Shown one piece after another: positions 49,433 to 57,917 of a DNA stretch of 64,000 nucleotides; position 1 is the stretch's first letter; each line of letters opens with the position of its first letter. Source of the DNA: DAISJD01 sp036821645 (GTDB lineage: Bacteria > Pseudomonadota > Alphaproteobacteria > ATCC43930 > CGMCC-115725); assembly GCA_036821645.1 (NCBI GenBank), contig DAISJD010000002.1, positions 30,490-94,489 of the forward strand. Reading direction: 5' to 3'. The position numbers and the translations under genes are program-made. The notes below the pieces were generated by a model. That model worked only from the letters and a program-made list of their open reading frames with translations. It was not told where the DNA came from and searched no databases.

Positions 49433-50143
49433 TCAGGGCAAGCCCAGAATCCGAAGCCCGCCATTGGGGCCGCCTAGCTGCGTGATCTTCACGCGCTGTC
49501 CCAGGTGGGCAAAGGCGGGTGTATATTCGCCGTTGACGTCGAACACGACGATCCGCGACTTGGGCAGGCGCACAAGCTGTTGCAGCACCGCTGCGACGAA
49601 GTGTGTTTTACCCTGGCCCGTCGAACCAAGGATCGCCATGTGACGACCCAGCACTTGGTCGATGTTCGCGCAGACCTCCACAGCCCGATTGCGCGAATCC
49701 GCGCCCAGCCTGATCTGTTCGGCCTCGATGCCGGTCGCGCCGATGGTCGCCACGGTTTCGATGTCGGAAAGCGGATAAACGCTCGCGCCAAGAACGGGCA
49801 GCCGCCATTCCTGCGGCGAAAACGCCAGCCTGCCGTCGCGCTTGGCCAGAAAGCCCACAACACGGCCGCGAAGCTGGCGCAACGGCTCTTGCGGAACATT
49901 CGATGATCGTCCGCGTCCTGCGGCATGGACTTCGCGCGGCTCCGCGAACGCAACTGACATGATCCGAAGAATGATTGTCTCGGCCCCGGCGTCGATACCG
50001 ACCAAATCGCCCGGTTGCTCTACGGTCGATAAACCGTCGCGGTGTCCGGCAACGTGACCACGGGAATCCTCAAGTAGATTGACCAAAAGCTGCGGCCCGT
50101 CGATCTCAACAACATATCCGATGGGGCGACGGGAACTCATCAA
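49433..50143 (-). pseudogene. HerA-type DNA-translocase ATPase, truncated by IS
   Basis: 236 residues remain of a protein usually >500 long. N-terminal HAS-barrel (IGYVVEIDGPQLLVNL), then DUF87/HerA ATPase with Walker A GSTGQGKT (173-180) and Walker B RIVVFDVNGEY (197-207). The frame ends GLRILGLP-stop, where the last codons and TGA are supplied by the IS inverted repeat at 49433-49442. HerA ATPases work in DNA repair and in defence operons with NurA or SIR2-type partners. The upstream gene overlaps by 4 bases and is also damaged, so the operon is dead. Confidence 0.85.
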
Positions 50144-50874
50144 AGCAAGTCCTCGAAACCCTTGCCGGGTGCAGGTGCAGCTTCGGCAGCGGCCACCGCT
50201 TCTTCTACGTCCGCAGTCCCGGCGGGTTTCTTCGACACCTGAATGTTCGTGGCCTGCTTAAGCAGCACTTCAAGCTGGCGCGCACGTTCCGACACCTCAT
50301 CCAGCATGGCCGGTTCGGGCAGGTCATTCGCCAGTGCATGGAAGAAGCCTCCGGCCCCGAAGCCGCGCACCGTCACCTGTGGAAGCTGCGCTAGCAGCAG
50401 GCGCTTAAGCTGCTGGTTAGGCCTGATCGCCTCGCCGGTCGCGGCGAGCGTGTCGTAGATGCCCAAGCGGTCGATCTCGGGAAGGTAAATGATGAGTTGT
50501 AATGTCGGGTTCTGTAGTGCCGAAACGATAAGGCGATCTTTTTTCTCAGAATTTGTATCATCCTTTGATGAAGTAATTATTAGATTTAAGTCACCGTAAT
50601 AAACGGGAGAATCATATTTTAAAATAGCTTCATACTGTGTTTTCATTGTTTTAAATGAATATAAAACGTCGTCGGTATCTCTTAATAAAAGAAAGCCCTT
50701 GTTCCTGCAGAAAATATTTTTATTTTCAATGTTATCGATAATATATTTGCATCTATCGCTATCTTCCATAGCCCAGAATTGTGGGTCAATTTCTGTCCGA
50801 TCATCTGTCAGGTACAACCACAAAAATTTCCACCATAATTTTATATGGTAGAGTTGATCTGAAGGCAGCGTCAT
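50140..50874 (-). CDS. Chimeric ORF: thioesterase piece fused to HerA-partner C-terminus
   Basis: 244 residues. The first ~125 (WWKFLWLYLTDDRTEIDPQFW, LRDTDDVLYSFKTMK, SPVYYGDLNLIITSS) are AT-rich and match the lid and C-terminal core strands of an NRPS/PKS thioesterase. From about residue 130 the composition turns GC-rich and reads IYDTLAATGEAIRPNQQLKR, LLLAQLPQVTVRGFG, FFHALANDLPEPAMLDEVSER, the end of a protein encoded directly before herA. The switch in base composition near 50520 marks a recombination joint. Probably non-functional. Confidence 0.7.
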   Translation of the reverse strand: MTLPSDQLYHIKLWWKFLWLYLTDDRTEIDPQFWAMEDSDRCKYIIDNIENKNIFCRNKGFLLLRDTDDVLYSFKTMKTQYEAILKYDSPVYYGDLNLIITSSKDDTNSEKKDRLIVSALQNPTLQLIIYLPEIDRLGIYDTLAATGEAIRPNQQLKRLLLAQLPQVTVRGFGAGGFFHALANDLPEPAMLDEVSERARQLEVLLKQATNIQVSKKPAGTADVEEAVAAAEAAPAPGKGFEDLL

Positions 50875-51290
50875 ATTGACACAATGTTTTGGGGTGTAAA
50901 GGCCAACCTCTCTCGTCGGGGGGGCTGGAATCTAGCAGCGTGAGGCTCTCAACATCGTAACCCTGCCGGCGCAACTCACAAGCCATTTCAAAGGCAATCA
51001 ATCCACCGGATGACCACCCGACCAACCGATAGGGGGGCCGATTTTTGAACAGCCTGAACCTGTTGGATGTAGCGCCGAGCGATGCTGGGAATAGATTCCG
51101 GCAAAAGCCATTTTCCAATAAAATCTAATGCAGAGATACCATAAACGGTTGCCCCAGCACTTAATTCCTTGGCTAAATCCAGATAGCTTCCCACACCGCC
51201 ATCAAAGGCGTGAACGCAAAATATAAAATCGCTTTTTGAACTTGAATCAATCAATATTAGATTAGGAGTATCTAATTCTTTCATGACCAT
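50525..51290 (-). pseudogene. Frameshifted thioesterase remnant
   Basis: Three overlapping frames together spell one thioesterase: LILIDSSSKSDFIFCVHAFDGGVGS by its ends in frame 1 (start 51290), PPYRLVGWSSGGLIAFEMACELR with the nucleophile motif GWSSGG in frame 2, then frame 3. The shifts lie at an A5/C6 tract near 51032-51046 and a C7 tract at 50918-50924. The catalytic His region is missing, replaced by the HerA-partner sequence. AT-rich like the biosynthetic locus, and oriented away from it, so a leftover of the cluster's left arm. Confidence 0.65.
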
Positions 51291-52042
51291 AAAAAATCCA
51301 AGGCAGGGTTGGGACAGCGATAAAGGCGACTAGCCGGTACGATTGCTCGAATAATTCTATCCTATCAATTGATAAGTTGCAAAGATTTTGCGGGAAATTT
51401 TTTTGTCAGGTCAGCATCGGGCGCGTCGTATCCTTTGCAACTGGCGCTTTTTACGCTGTGTGGCGGTCTTGTGTCGAAGCCAAAATTTGTGGGCTGATAC
51501 ATGCGGATCGGGTTGTGCAAGTCACCGGCGTCGATTGAGCTAACGTGGTTTGAATGCACAATTTAGAATATTTAATGAACAAATATGGCATATGTGCGAT
51601 GAGGATGCTGTAGAACCTCAAGCTGGTCTGTGCGTACCTTTTGTGTTCCTAAAACTTATCTAGGTCCGCGAGGCGGGGTATCTGATTGCTGCCAATGATA
51701 TAAAAACTGTTGACAGGTACTCGTAGAAATGAGTAGAAGCCCCTTAAAGATGTGGTAAAGACTTATAAAAAGATTGTTGATTGAAAAAAGCATATAAAAT
51801 GAAAAAAAAATGTAACATTTTTAGCCTATAAGTTTGTTTTCTTCAGATTTTATAGAAAGTGTTAACGATTGTTATATTTTTAATAAGCATGTGTATGCGG
51901 TAACATTATCTTCATATGATATGTTTACCGAAGTTTTAACCCTTAAAGTTTTAATTTGAAGGTGTTAAGTATAATTCTTTTATGGTCTCGTTTTATGTTT
52001 CCCGGTGATGGCGTCGGTGCAATCTCATGGAAGGTAGGTAAA
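51291..52042. other. AT-rich intergenic region upstream of biosynthetic cluster
   Basis: About 750 bases with no convincing gene. A 64-codon minus frame at 51365-51559 is the only candidate and is not recognisable. The last ~350 bases are very AT-rich (many A/T runs at 51770-51950) and must contain the promoter of the thioesterase-led operon. No clear operator palindrome seen. Confidence 0.4.
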
Positions 52043-52819
52043 GTGTCAACTGCTTGGTTGCAAGTATCGAGGCCCAACGAGAAGGCATCATTGCGCCTTT
52101 TTTGTTTTCCGTTCGCCGGTGGTACCGCCCAGGCTTACAGGGGATGGTCAGAGCATTTACCTGAAAACATTGAGGTTTGTGCAGTGCAGCTTCCAGGGCG
52201 GGAAATGCGTCAAAGGGAGGCGCCCTTTTCGCGCGCTCAAGATGTCGTCGATGCGATATTGCCGGTGTTAATGCCACGAATGGATCGCCCCTTCGCTTTG
52301 TTCGGTCACAGCATGGGGGCGATTATCGCGTTCGAATTGGCGCGTAGACTGCGGCAGGAATCTCAACGAGAACCAGATTGTCTGATTGTTTCGGGGCGAG
52401 TGGCGCCGCATAGGCCGCTGACGCGCGCGCCGATTAATCATGTTCCGCGAGAGGCGTTCATTGAAGGCCTCCGGCACTTGAACGGCACGCCCGCAGAAGT
52501 CTTGGACGACAGCGACTTGATGAATTTGATCGAGCCGATGTTACGCGCCGATTTGGCGATTCACGAAGAATACCGGTATCAGGAGACGCCCCGCCTGACG
52601 TGTGACATTCTTGCCTTCTGTGGTCTGTGCGACCCAGAAGCGGGACGAGACGCCGTCAATGCCTGGCGCGAGGTGACCGACGGCTCGTTCGATATGCGAA
52701 TGGTGCCGGGGGACCATTTCTTCATCCGTACGGCTCAGGCGTTGTTTCTACATATGATGTCGGTCGAATTGCGCCAGATGGCGGCTCGGTTATCCAACTC
52801 GCAGCGTTGCGCAAGCTAA
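52043..52819 (+). CDS. Type II thioesterase
   Basis: About 258 residues from GTG 52043 (AAGGTAGGT upstream; upstream ATGs at 51956 and 51995 lack ribosome sites). Alpha/beta hydrolase of the TEII type: RLFCFPFAGGTAQAYRGW, VQLPGREMR, nucleophile FGHSMGA (Ser ~90), acid in FCGLCDPEAG, and PGDHFFI with the catalytic His. TEIIs release mis-primed or stalled chains from carrier proteins of NRPS/PKS systems. Leads the plus-strand cluster. Confidence 0.9.
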   Translation: MSTAWLQVSRPNEKASLRLFCFPFAGGTAQAYRGWSEHLPENIEVCAVQLPGREMRQREAPFSRAQDVVDAILPVLMPRMDRPFALFGHSMGAIIAFELARRLRQESQREPDCLIVSGRVAPHRPLTRAPINHVPREAFIEGLRHLNGTPAEVLDDSDLMNLIEPMLRADLAIHEEYRYQETPRLTCDILAFCGLCDPEAGRDAVNAWREVTDGSFDMRMVPGDHFFIRTAQALFLHMMSVELRQMAARLSNSQRCAS

Positions 52820-52899
52820 GTTATTCCATCGTAGGTCTTTATGAATGCGAGTTTTTAACTCGTTTCTATAGTGATTGTTTGTCTTGAAGGGCTCGTCAA

Positions 52900-53754
52900 A
52901 TGACGAATTTGAATGTTATTGGCGTGGTTGGAGCGGGGGTGATGGGCCGTGGTTTGGCACAGGACCTAGCCCAACATGGACACAAGGTGCTTCTCATTGA
53001 CACCACGCCGGAAATCTTGGCGGATGCGGTGATATCAATCCGACAGAATGTTCGGGCACAGTCTCTATTGCGTTCTGAGAAGAGTGGCAAGAGTGCCAAT
53101 GAAGTCATTGCCGCTATCTTGACATCTACGGACATTGGTATTCTGGCCGAAGCCGATTTCGTGATCGAAAATGTCACGGAAAAGTTTGACATCAAGAGGG
53201 GTGTCTATCGCGACCTTGATGAGGTTTGCAACCCGAATGCAGTGTTCGCGGCGAATACTTCTGCTGTTTCGATTACGCGGATCGCCTCTCAAACCAAGCG
53301 CCAGGACAGAGTTCTTGGCATGCATTTCATGAATCCAGTGCCGATGAAAAAGACGGTCGAAGTCATTCGAGGCTACCACACCTCAAATGAAACGATTGAA
53401 ACGGCTCAGAAATTACTGAGCCAGTTCGGCAAAGAATCTGTTGTTGTTTCTGATTCACCCGGATTTGTTTCCAATCGCGTGCTGATGCTGACGATCAATG
53501 AGGCGATATTCCTTGTTCAGGATCGCGTCGCTCTGCCGATTGAGATCGATAAGATTTTCACCGAATGTTTCGGGCACAAGATGGGGCCATTGGCGACGGC
53601 GGATCTGATCGGTTTGGATACGATACTCTATTCTATAGAAGTCCTTTACGAGAGTTTCAATGACGACAAATACCGTCCATGCCCACTGCTAAAGCAGATG
53701 GTGGATGCGGGTCTGTACGGCAGAAAAAATGGTAAAGGCTTTTACGAATATTAA
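52900..53754 (+). CDS. 3-hydroxyacyl-ACP/CoA dehydrogenase (FkbK/ZmaG-type)
   Basis: 284 residues. NAD-binding GAGVMGRG (11-18), the ADFVIENVTEKFDIKR segment, AANTSAVSITRIAS, MHFMNPVPMKKTVEVI and the C-terminal DLIGLDTIL / GRKNGKGFYEY are the 3-hydroxybutyryl-CoA dehydrogenase family. Beside an ACP, an acyl-ACP dehydrogenase and FkbH, this is the enzyme set that oxidises glyceryl-ACP towards hydroxymalonyl-ACP (as in zwittermicin and FK520 pathways). Confidence 0.9.
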   Translation: MTNLNVIGVVGAGVMGRGLAQDLAQHGHKVLLIDTTPEILADAVISIRQNVRAQSLLRSEKSGKSANEVIAAILTSTDIGILAEADFVIENVTEKFDIKRGVYRDLDEVCNPNAVFAANTSAVSITRIASQTKRQDRVLGMHFMNPVPMKKTVEVIRGYHTSNETIETAQKLLSQFGKESVVVSDSPGFVSNRVLMLTINEAIFLVQDRVALPIEIDKIFTECFGHKMGPLATADLIGLDTILYSIEVLYESFNDDKYRPCPLLKQMVDAGLYGRKNGKGFYEY

Positions 53755-53777
53755 TTTCACAGGAATTCCGTTTTATT

Positions 53778-54029
53778 ATGAATGAATACAGTCAAAAAGT
53801 TAGAGAGTTTTTTTCGCGTTTCTTTCGAACCGAGGGGCTCTGCGACACCGATGATATCATCGCAGGTGGTTACGTGAACTCGCTGTTCGCGATTCAACTC
53901 GTTGCTTGGTTGGAAAAGGAATTCGCTATCACGATTGAAGACGATGATCTTCATATTGCCAATTTCAGCACGGTGAGTGCGATCGCGCAATTACTTGAAC
54001 GGAAACTCAGTGGGTTGGTTTCCGCGTAA
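53778..54029 (+). CDS. Acyl carrier protein (hydroxymalonyl-ACP type)
   Basis: 83 residues, four-helix ACP. Phosphopantetheine attachment at Ser35 in GGYVNSLFAIQLV, the VNSLFAxQLV form seen in the discrete ACPs of methoxymalonyl/hydroxymalonyl pathways rather than DSL of fatty-acid ACPs. EFAITIEDDDL follows. It would carry the glyceryl unit loaded by FkbH through two oxidations. Sits between its two predicted dehydrogenases. Confidence 0.88.
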   Translation: MNEYSQKVREFFSRFFRTEGLCDTDDIIAGGYVNSLFAIQLVAWLEKEFAITIEDDDLHIANFSTVSAIAQLLERKLSGLVSA

Positions 54030-54065
54030 GCGTCCTGATCCGATCGAACTCAGAGGTTAGGTTCC

Positions 54066-55235
54066 ATGAGTACAGCATTAATTGAGGCGCGCCAGGCAGA
54101 ATTTCGGGCGTTTGCCTTGGAACATGTCAGTCCTTTTGCGCAAATACATGACCGTTCGCAAAAAATTTCGGAAACGATCATTCCAAGCTTGGCGCGTCGC
54201 GGCTATTTCGCACCGTTCCTGCCGCCTCAATCGGGCGGCGCTTCGATGGACATGGTGACCTACGGCGTTTTGCATGAAGAACTCGGGCGCGCATGTTCGT
54301 CTGTGCGTACTCTGCTGACTGTGCATGATATGATCGCTTATTCGATCCATCGCTGGGCTGGCAGTGCGCTGAAGGAGCGCTGGCTGCCATCCCTGGCGAT
54401 GGGAGAGGCGATTGGCGCTCTCGCGGTCAGCGAGCCGAATGCGGGCAGCGATATCAATGCCGTTGAGACGGTTGCCCGTGCCGATGGCGACGGATTTATC
54501 CTGAACGGCCAAAAGAAGTGGATCAGTTTTGGTCAGATCGCCGACGTATTTTTGGTTCTGAGCAAGTGTGACGGACAGGGGACCGCGTTTATTGTCGAGC
54601 GGAGCAGCCCAGGAGTGATCGTTGAGCCGATCGAGGGTATGTTCGGGACGCGTGGGGCGATGTTGGCTCTGGTGACATTCCAAGATTGTCGTGTGCCGAA
54701 GGAAAATATGGTCGGAAGGCCTGGCTTCGGTGGGATGGCGGTTGCACAGACAGTGCTTGGGCTTGGGCGATATTCGGTGGCTTGCGGCGCATTGGGAATT
54801 GCGCAGGCATGCCTTGATGCTTGTTATGAATATGCCAGCACTACCAAGCGTTTTGGGGTGGCGTTGAAAGAACATCAGTTGATTCAGCAAATGATGACCG
54901 ACACCATTACCGATATAGCGGCAGCGCGGTTGTTGTGTCGGCAGGCCGGATCAATGCGGGAATCAAGAGATTCTCAGGAAATCATGTACACCTTTATTGC
55001 TAAATATCATGCATCAACCGCAGCGATGCGGGCGGCTGATCGTGCGGTACAGATCCATGGTGCCAATGGATGTAGTCAATTCTATTCAGTGGAGCGCCTG
55101 ATGCGCGACGCCAAAATATTGGAGATTATTGAAGGCAGCACGCAGATTCAGCAAATCACCATCGCCAATTTTGGCTTCCAGGAGTTCGAGAGGCAAAAAC
55201 TAGCGGCGGGCAACAATGTATCGGGGATCGTCTAG
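54066..55235 (+). CDS. Acyl-CoA/ACP dehydrogenase (FkbI/ZmaE-type)
   Basis: 389 residues. FAD-dependent fold: GYFAPFLPPQSGG, VHDMIAYSIHRW, VSEPNAGSDINAVET (FAD/substrate), GQKKWISFGQIADVF, FGTRGAMLALV, and C-terminal RAVQIHGANGCSQFYSVER and IIEGSTQIQQI. Clusters with FkbH, ACP and 3-hydroxyacyl dehydrogenase, so it likely oxidises the ACP-bound extender unit and not a fatty acid. 32 bases after the ACP gene. Confidence 0.9.
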   Translation: MSTALIEARQAEFRAFALEHVSPFAQIHDRSQKISETIIPSLARRGYFAPFLPPQSGGASMDMVTYGVLHEELGRACSSVRTLLTVHDMIAYSIHRWAGSALKERWLPSLAMGEAIGALAVSEPNAGSDINAVETVARADGDGFILNGQKKWISFGQIADVFLVLSKCDGQGTAFIVERSSPGVIVEPIEGMFGTRGAMLALVTFQDCRVPKENMVGRPGFGGMAVAQTVLGLGRYSVACGALGIAQACLDACYEYASTTKRFGVALKEHQLIQQMMTDTITDIAAARLLCRQAGSMRESRDSQEIMYTFIAKYHASTAAMRAADRAVQIHGANGCSQFYSVERLMRDAKILEIIEGSTQIQQITIANFGFQEFERQKLAAGNNVSGIV

Positions 55236-55247
55236 CAAGGTCAGCCC

Positions 55248-56003
55248 ATGGCGGCGTGGAGGCGGTTCTTGTGTAATGAGCGCCATTTCCAGTTCAGTGT
55301 TGCGACCGGGTGGAGAGCGGCTATGGATGAGCGTGCTGTTGCAGATCTATTTGAAGCACCCGTGTCGGTTTGTATCGCCGACCCGGACATGTATTTTGCG
55401 CCTCTCTTTCCAGAGGAAGAAATTTATGTCCGCAAGGCTCTACCGGTGCGGCATCGCGAATTTTCTGCTGGACGGTCCTGTGCGCGTACCGCCCTCGCGA
55501 TGTTAGGAGCGGATGTGGGTCCGATCATCACTGAAGCCGACCGATGCCCCCGTTGGCCGGAAAGCTTCAGCGGCAGCATAACGCATTGCAAAGGCTTCTG
55601 TGCGGCGGTGGTTGCGCGGGCCGCCGACGCGGCTGGATTGGGATTTGACGCTGAAGGGGCTGAGTTGTTGGCAACCGATCTTTACCATTTGGTTTGTCGG
55701 CCAAATGATCTTGAACATTTTGGTTCATTGCCGAAACTGGAGGGTGTTGACTGGCCGAAGCTTGCCTTCAGCGCCAAGGAAGCATTCTACAAGTGCTACT
55801 ATCCAATTACGCGCACGTTTATGAGTTTCTGTGACGCATCGGTCATTTTTTTTCTCGACCATGGCCGCGAGAAGAGCGGCACTTTCGAAATTACGATCGA
55901 GAACATAAGCAAGCCTCTGTACCGGCGTGCACCAGATTTCATTGGGCGGTGGGTCGTTGACGGTGGCCGGATCTATACCGGCGTAACCCTTTCCTGCTGC
56001 TGA
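55248..56003 (+). CDS. 4'-phosphopantetheinyl transferase (EntD-like)
   Basis: 251 residues. EntD-type pattern: EEEIYVRKALPVRHREFSAGRSCAR (split in the family by REFSAGR), RCPRWPESFSGSITHC, the Mg-binding acidic site in LGFDAEGAELL, and LAFSAKEAFYKCYYP. It transfers phosphopantetheine from CoA to the carrier proteins of the pathway. The usual GIDxE is GFDAE here, still with Asp and Glu. 12 bases after the dehydrogenase gene. Confidence 0.88.
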   Translation: MAAWRRFLCNERHFQFSVATGWRAAMDERAVADLFEAPVSVCIADPDMYFAPLFPEEEIYVRKALPVRHREFSAGRSCARTALAMLGADVGPIITEADRCPRWPESFSGSITHCKGFCAAVVARAADAAGLGFDAEGAELLATDLYHLVCRPNDLEHFGSLPKLEGVDWPKLAFSAKEAFYKCYYPITRTFMSFCDASVIFFLDHGREKSGTFEITIENISKPLYRRAPDFIGRWVVDGGRIYTGVTLSCC

Positions 56004-56075
56004 GCGGCCGGGGAAACGATGAGTTTGTCGGGGCCGCTGAGGTGTGCCGCGGGTTTCTTTTGTTGGAGCGAGTGA

Positions 56076-57911
56076 ATGCGTGATGTCAGTCATCCAGATT
56101 GGGGCGACGAGGAAGTGAAACGCCGGACTCTGGTCGAGGCCGTGTGGGGCGCTGGACACACGACACTAACTGCGCATTTTCGCAGCATGGCAGCTGCTCT
56201 GCCCAACCGGGCGGCAGTGACCAACCTGATTAACGGAGAGGAGGAGGGCGCCTCCCTGAGTTTCTCCGAAATTGACCGACACGCTCGCTCGCTTGCCGCA
56301 TATTTTCAGAGTCAGAGCGCACAGGGTGCTGGCGCGATGATGTTGTTCGATGCCAGTGTGGAGGTCATCGAATCTTTTCTGGGGTGCGTTTACGGTCAGG
56401 TCATTGCAGTGCCGATGCCAGCACCGATTGCTGGCAAGGTCGAACGTTATCTGAACCGGGTTAAAAATATTATCGTTGATGGCAACATCCGCTATATTCT
56501 AACGACCTCCTCCATCCTAGCCAGCCTGCGCGACATCGCCAGTAGGATAGAGGGGCTTGGCGAACTTGAATGGATTGCGGTCGATACGCTAACTGATTAT
56601 TCCGATGCGTGGATCGAACCGGATCAACACGCGGATGACGTTACTTATCTGCAATATACTTCGGGATCGACCTCCGATCCCAAAGGGGTGATGATCACTC
56701 ATCGTAATCTGATGTCGATCATCGATTATAACGGCACTGCCTCTGACTGTATGACTGTCGGAACACAATCTGTCTGCTGGATGCCCTATTTTCATGACTT
56801 CGGCTTGATTGCGGGGCTGCTGATGCCTTTGGCATTTGGCATGTCAGTCTATGTCATGTCGCCATTTGATTTCGTCAAGCACCCGGTGCGTTGGGTTAAT
56901 GCCATTCATCGTTACCGCGCTTCGCACAGCGCTGGTGCGAATTTTGCCTTCGACCTTGTTGCACGCAAGGTGACTGCCGACGAACGTCGCCATTTGGATT
57001 TGAGCTGTTGGCGTATTGCCAATAATGCCGCAGAACCGATCCGAAGCGCTACGATTGAGCGTTTTCTCGATGTGTTTGCGCCATGTGGTTTCCGACGCGA
57101 CGCTATGGCCCCGGCATGGGGATTGGCCGAGGCCACCTTGCTGGTCACGCTTGCTGATGCCGGACCGAAATTTTACCCGCTAGACGCTGCGTCCTTGCGT
57201 GAACACCGGGTCCAAGCCGCGACACCCGGTCAGCCGTCGATCATAATGGTGGGATGCGGGCGGATCTGGCCTGGGCCGTGGAAGATCGATGTGCGCATCG
57301 TCAATCCGAACACCTTTGAATTGAGCCGCCCGGACGAGGTCGGCGAGATATGGGTCAGCGGCGATCTTATTGCAAAGGGCTATTGGAACCGGCCAGAAGA
57401 AACGGCAGAGAAATTTCATGGGGAAATAAAAGATCTGCCGGGGCAACACTATTTACGGACCGGCGATCTCGGGTTCCTCGACGCAAACGAACTGGTGTTT
57501 ACCGGTTGCAGAAAAGATCTCATCATTGTCGAGGGCCGGAATCATTACCCTCAGGAAATCGAAAAGACCGCGGAAACGAGCCACCCGGCATTGCGTCCGG
57601 GATGTACGATCGCGTTTTCTATCGAAACGGAGGAACGGACCCGTCTGGTTGTGGTCAGCGAGATCGCTGCCGGATACAGCCTTGGCGCCGCCGCTGATGG
57701 AGATACCCGAAATCTGACGATATCGCGGCACGACCTGCAGCGGGCGATCCGCAAAGAGGTTGCCGAGGAGCATCAATTGCGAGTTCACGATATCGTATTT
57801 ATCACTACCGGCTCAATCCCGAAGACAACGAGCGGTAAATTGCAGAGATCATCTTGCCGGGAAAAATACTTGAACGGCTCGTTGAAAGTGATATCGGGGG
57901 GCATTTGCTGA
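56076..57911 (+). CDS. Fatty acyl-AMP ligase (FAAL)
   Basis: 611 residues, normal FAAL length. AMP-binding motif QYTSGSTSDPKGVM (193-206), WMPYFHDFGLIAGLL (a FAAL hallmark), AWGLAEATLLVT, GYWNRPEETAEKFHG, RTGDLGFLDANELVFTG, GRNHYPQEIE and SIPKTTSGKLQR near the end. FAALs activate fatty acids as adenylates and pass them to an ACP, not to CoA, to start a lipopeptide or polyketide chain. So the product is probably N- or C-acylated with a lipid tail. Confidence 0.92.
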   Translation: MRDVSHPDWGDEEVKRRTLVEAVWGAGHTTLTAHFRSMAAALPNRAAVTNLINGEEEGASLSFSEIDRHARSLAAYFQSQSAQGAGAMMLFDASVEVIESFLGCVYGQVIAVPMPAPIAGKVERYLNRVKNIIVDGNIRYILTTSSILASLRDIASRIEGLGELEWIAVDTLTDYSDAWIEPDQHADDVTYLQYTSGSTSDPKGVMITHRNLMSIIDYNGTASDCMTVGTQSVCWMPYFHDFGLIAGLLMPLAFGMSVYVMSPFDFVKHPVRWVNAIHRYRASHSAGANFAFDLVARKVTADERRHLDLSCWRIANNAAEPIRSATIERFLDVFAPCGFRRDAMAPAWGLAEATLLVTLADAGPKFYPLDAASLREHRVQAATPGQPSIIMVGCGRIWPGPWKIDVRIVNPNTFELSRPDEVGEIWVSGDLIAKGYWNRPEETAEKFHGEIKDLPGQHYLRTGDLGFLDANELVFTGCRKDLIIVEGRNHYPQEIEKTAETSHPALRPGCTIAFSIETEERTRLVVVSEIAAGYSLGAAADGDTRNLTISRHDLQRAIRKEVAEEHQLRVHDIVFITTGSIPKTTSGKLQRSSCREKYLNGSLKVISGGIC

Positions 57912-57917
57912 ACGGCC

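Larger units (their letters stand above)
48211..49440 (+). mobile_element. Complete IS3-family insertion sequence
   Basis: About 1.23 kb bounded by inverted repeats beginning TGCCCTGAGAAAGTGGAG (48211 onward) and mirrored at the right end (…TTTCTCAGGGCA, ending 49440). The match runs ~25 bases and extends two bases outside both ends. Contains orfA and orfB with an A7 slippery run. Flanking bases (ACT left, AGC right) do not form a 3-bp target duplication. Right flank is a truncated herA gene; the left flank is not its continuation, so an adjacent deletion is likely. Confidence 0.9.

Noticed and set aside
51365..51559. 64-codon minus-strand ORF in the intergenic region before the cluster
   Set aside because: No ribosome site, no recognisable domain, isolated; perhaps a fragment of an old gene but not supportable.
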